Assembly (NCBI GenBank): GCA_036395835.1
Contig: DASWCW010000259.1
Coordinates: 1 to 7,779 of the forward strand
DNA length: 7,779 bases
Source of the DNA: AP-16 sp036395835
Lineage (GTDB): Bacteria > Pseudomonadota > Alphaproteobacteria > Rhizobiales > Xanthobacteraceae
Direction of reading: 5' to 3'
Made by a program: the position numbers and the translations under genes. Shown here one piece after another: positions 7,307 through 7,779 of this stretch. The notes under the pieces are model-generated. The model ran no database searches. It saw only the letters and a list, made by a program, of their open reading frames with translations, and was not told where the DNA came from. Within the stretch, counting starts at the first letter, position 1. Each line of letters starts with the position of its first letter.

Positions 7307-7335
7307 TTGACAGTCCGCGCTCTGCCCCCTATGTT
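7307..7335 (+). promoter_or_regulatory. near-consensus sigma70-type promoter
   Basis: TTGACA (7307-7312), a 17-base spacer and TATGTT (7330-7335) match the housekeeping consensus at 6/6 and 4/6 positions, including the key first, second and last bases of the -10. AT-rich DNA lies directly upstream. Transcription should start near 7341-7343 and run through the structured block towards the ORF at 7603. The -10 overlaps the 5' arm of the long inverted repeat. Confidence 0.6.
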
Positions 7336-7591
7336 TGGGACAGCGGCACGAAGTCCACTGCCGCCTGAACACGCGCTGCCGGGCAACACTCAGCCCAAGA
7401 GCAGCCTCCCCCTCGCCCACGAGGGACCCCGCTGGGGGCATTCCCGCTCCGAGCACCCAATCTCCCAAAGCCGACCGAGGGCTAGTCAGCAAGGCTGATT
7501 ACCTCACCCCCCGAAAGGGGTCGCTGTTTCTCATCGTGAACCCCGTGACCCCGTCCCGTCCAAACAACGGGCGGCAAGTCACCAAACATAG
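7329..7591 (+). ncRNA. candidate structured RNA or long structured 5' leader
   Basis: The ends pair over 13 bp: CTATGTTTGGGAC (7329-7341) with GTC-A-CCAAACATAG (7578-7591), one bulged A. Inside are further stems: 7343-7348/7359-7364 (6 bp); 7375-7379/7401-7405 capped by 7381-7384/7393-7396; 7410-7415/7420-7425 (6 bp, 4-base loop); 7427-7430/7434-7437; 7484-7490/7494-7500 (7 bp, one G-U); 7509-7512/7517-7520 with a GAAA tetraloop; 7551-7559/7567-7574 (8 bp, bulged U). No frame inside resembles a protein. The layout is that of a multi-branched RNA. No match to RNase P, tmRNA, 6S or SRP RNA was recognised. Strand is inferred from the promoter and downstream ORF. Doubts: short GC-rich hairpins arise easily by chance, and the best promoter would start transcription inside the 5' arm. 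Confidence 0.4.
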
Positions 7592-7602
7592 AGATATCTA
7601 AA

Positions 7603-7779
7603 ATGCAAACGCATGAAGAAGCTGGTAGTGATACCAGCAAAGCCGAAGCACGTCGTAAGGCTGCTGAGGCGCGTGAGGCGGCTGCTGAGGAAGCGGCTGC
7701 TGAGAAGGCTACTGAGGAAGCGGCTGCTGCTAAAGAAGCGGCTGCTGAGAAAGTGGCTGCTGAGAAGTTGGCGGCTGCT
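7603..7779 (+). CDS. Ala/Glu/Lys helical-repeat protein, 5' part (cut by window end)
   Basis: The first 59 residues of an open frame that runs off the window. The ATG follows an AGAG stretch by about 8 bases, and an in-frame stop at 7546-7548 prevents extension into the structured block. After a polar start (MQTHEEAGSDTSKAEARRK) the sequence becomes EAAAEEAAAEKATEEAAAAK, then EAAAEKVAAEKLAAA: near-pure Ala, Glu and Lys with the EAAAK-like periodicity of a long, rigid, charged helix. At DNA level it is a run of 12-18-base repeats built on GAAGCGGCTGCTGAG. GCT is the preferred Ala codon, unlike the GCC/GCG of the AceE-like gene. TolA-like spacers, PhaF-like and other filamentous proteins share this composition, so no function can be assigned. 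Because translation is uninterrupted to the edge, a real gene is likely. Confidence 0.7.
   Translation, partial: MQTHEEAGSDTSKAEARRKAAEAREAAAEEAAAEKATEEAAAAKEAAAEKVAAEKLAAA
7663..7779 (+). repeat. short in-frame tandem repeats (12-18 bp units)
   Basis: Imperfect units related to GAAGCGGCTGCTGAG recur at least six times, always in multiples of three, and encode the (E/K)-A-A-A-E pattern of the ORF starting at 7603. The array continues past the window end. Such arrays gain and lose units by slippage, so the protein length probably varies between strains. Confidence 0.75.

Noticed and set aside
7338..7364. H-type pseudoknot: GGAC/GTCC interleaved with GCGGCA/TGCCGC
   Set aside because: The first stem is only 4 bp, the inter-stem loop is unusually long, and GGAC is better used in the 13-bp closing stem.
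7135..7389. 84-codon minus-strand frame across the 21-bp repeats and promoter
   Set aside because: The NKPL repeat in it merely translates the tandem duplication; no ribosome binding site or known domain, and it covers the plus-strand promoter.
1..7779. CRISPR array, rRNA or intact tRNA
   Set aside because: No regularly spaced repeats with spacers and no complete cloverleaf or rRNA-like sequence were found on either strand.

Overview
The window looks like chromosome of a high-GC alphaproteobacterium, most likely of the Hyphomicrobiales (Bradyrhizobium/Rhodopseudomonas-like). This rests on GC-rich codon use, a rhizobial-type stand-alone AceE-like transketolase, and a degenerate copy of the C-rich palindromic repeat common in that group. 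No marker gene fixes the species.

Region 1 (1 to about 2515) is the end of an integrated element. On the minus strand there is a small HTH-like protein (96-368) with its own terminator (61-88). Divergent from it is an unrecognised 246-residue protein (451-1191). A complete tyrosine integrase (1169-2362, minus) lies at the element's edge. A 9-bp inverted repeat (374-405) sits between the divergent pair and covers the Shine-Dalgarno sequence of the small gene.

Region 2 (about 2515 to 6029) is core-like chromosome. It opens with a GNAT acetyltransferase cut off after about 70 residues, which marks the element boundary. Next is an intact AceE/transketolase-like enzyme (2875-5304, plus), convergent with a five-helix Yip1-type membrane protein (5378-5926, minus).

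Region 3 (6030 to about 6872) is the C-terminal half of a GMC-family FAD oxidoreductase. It has two single-base frameshifts and has lost its FAD-binding N-terminal half.

Region 4 (about 6873-7779) differs in composition. It has about 380 bases without a convincing gene, a 21-bp tandem duplication, a near-consensus sigma70-type promoter, and then about 260 bases of densely structured, apparently non-coding sequence. A 13-bp imperfect inverted repeat closes this structured block, and inside it are several perfect hairpins, one capped by a GAAA tetraloop. Twelve bases downstream begins an Ala/Glu/Lys repeat protein, cut by the window end. This RNA-like block plus helical-repeat ORF is the best candidate here for an undescribed system. 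The GNAT and GMC genes are both broken beside foreign-looking DNA, so the locus appears to have been invaded at least twice.
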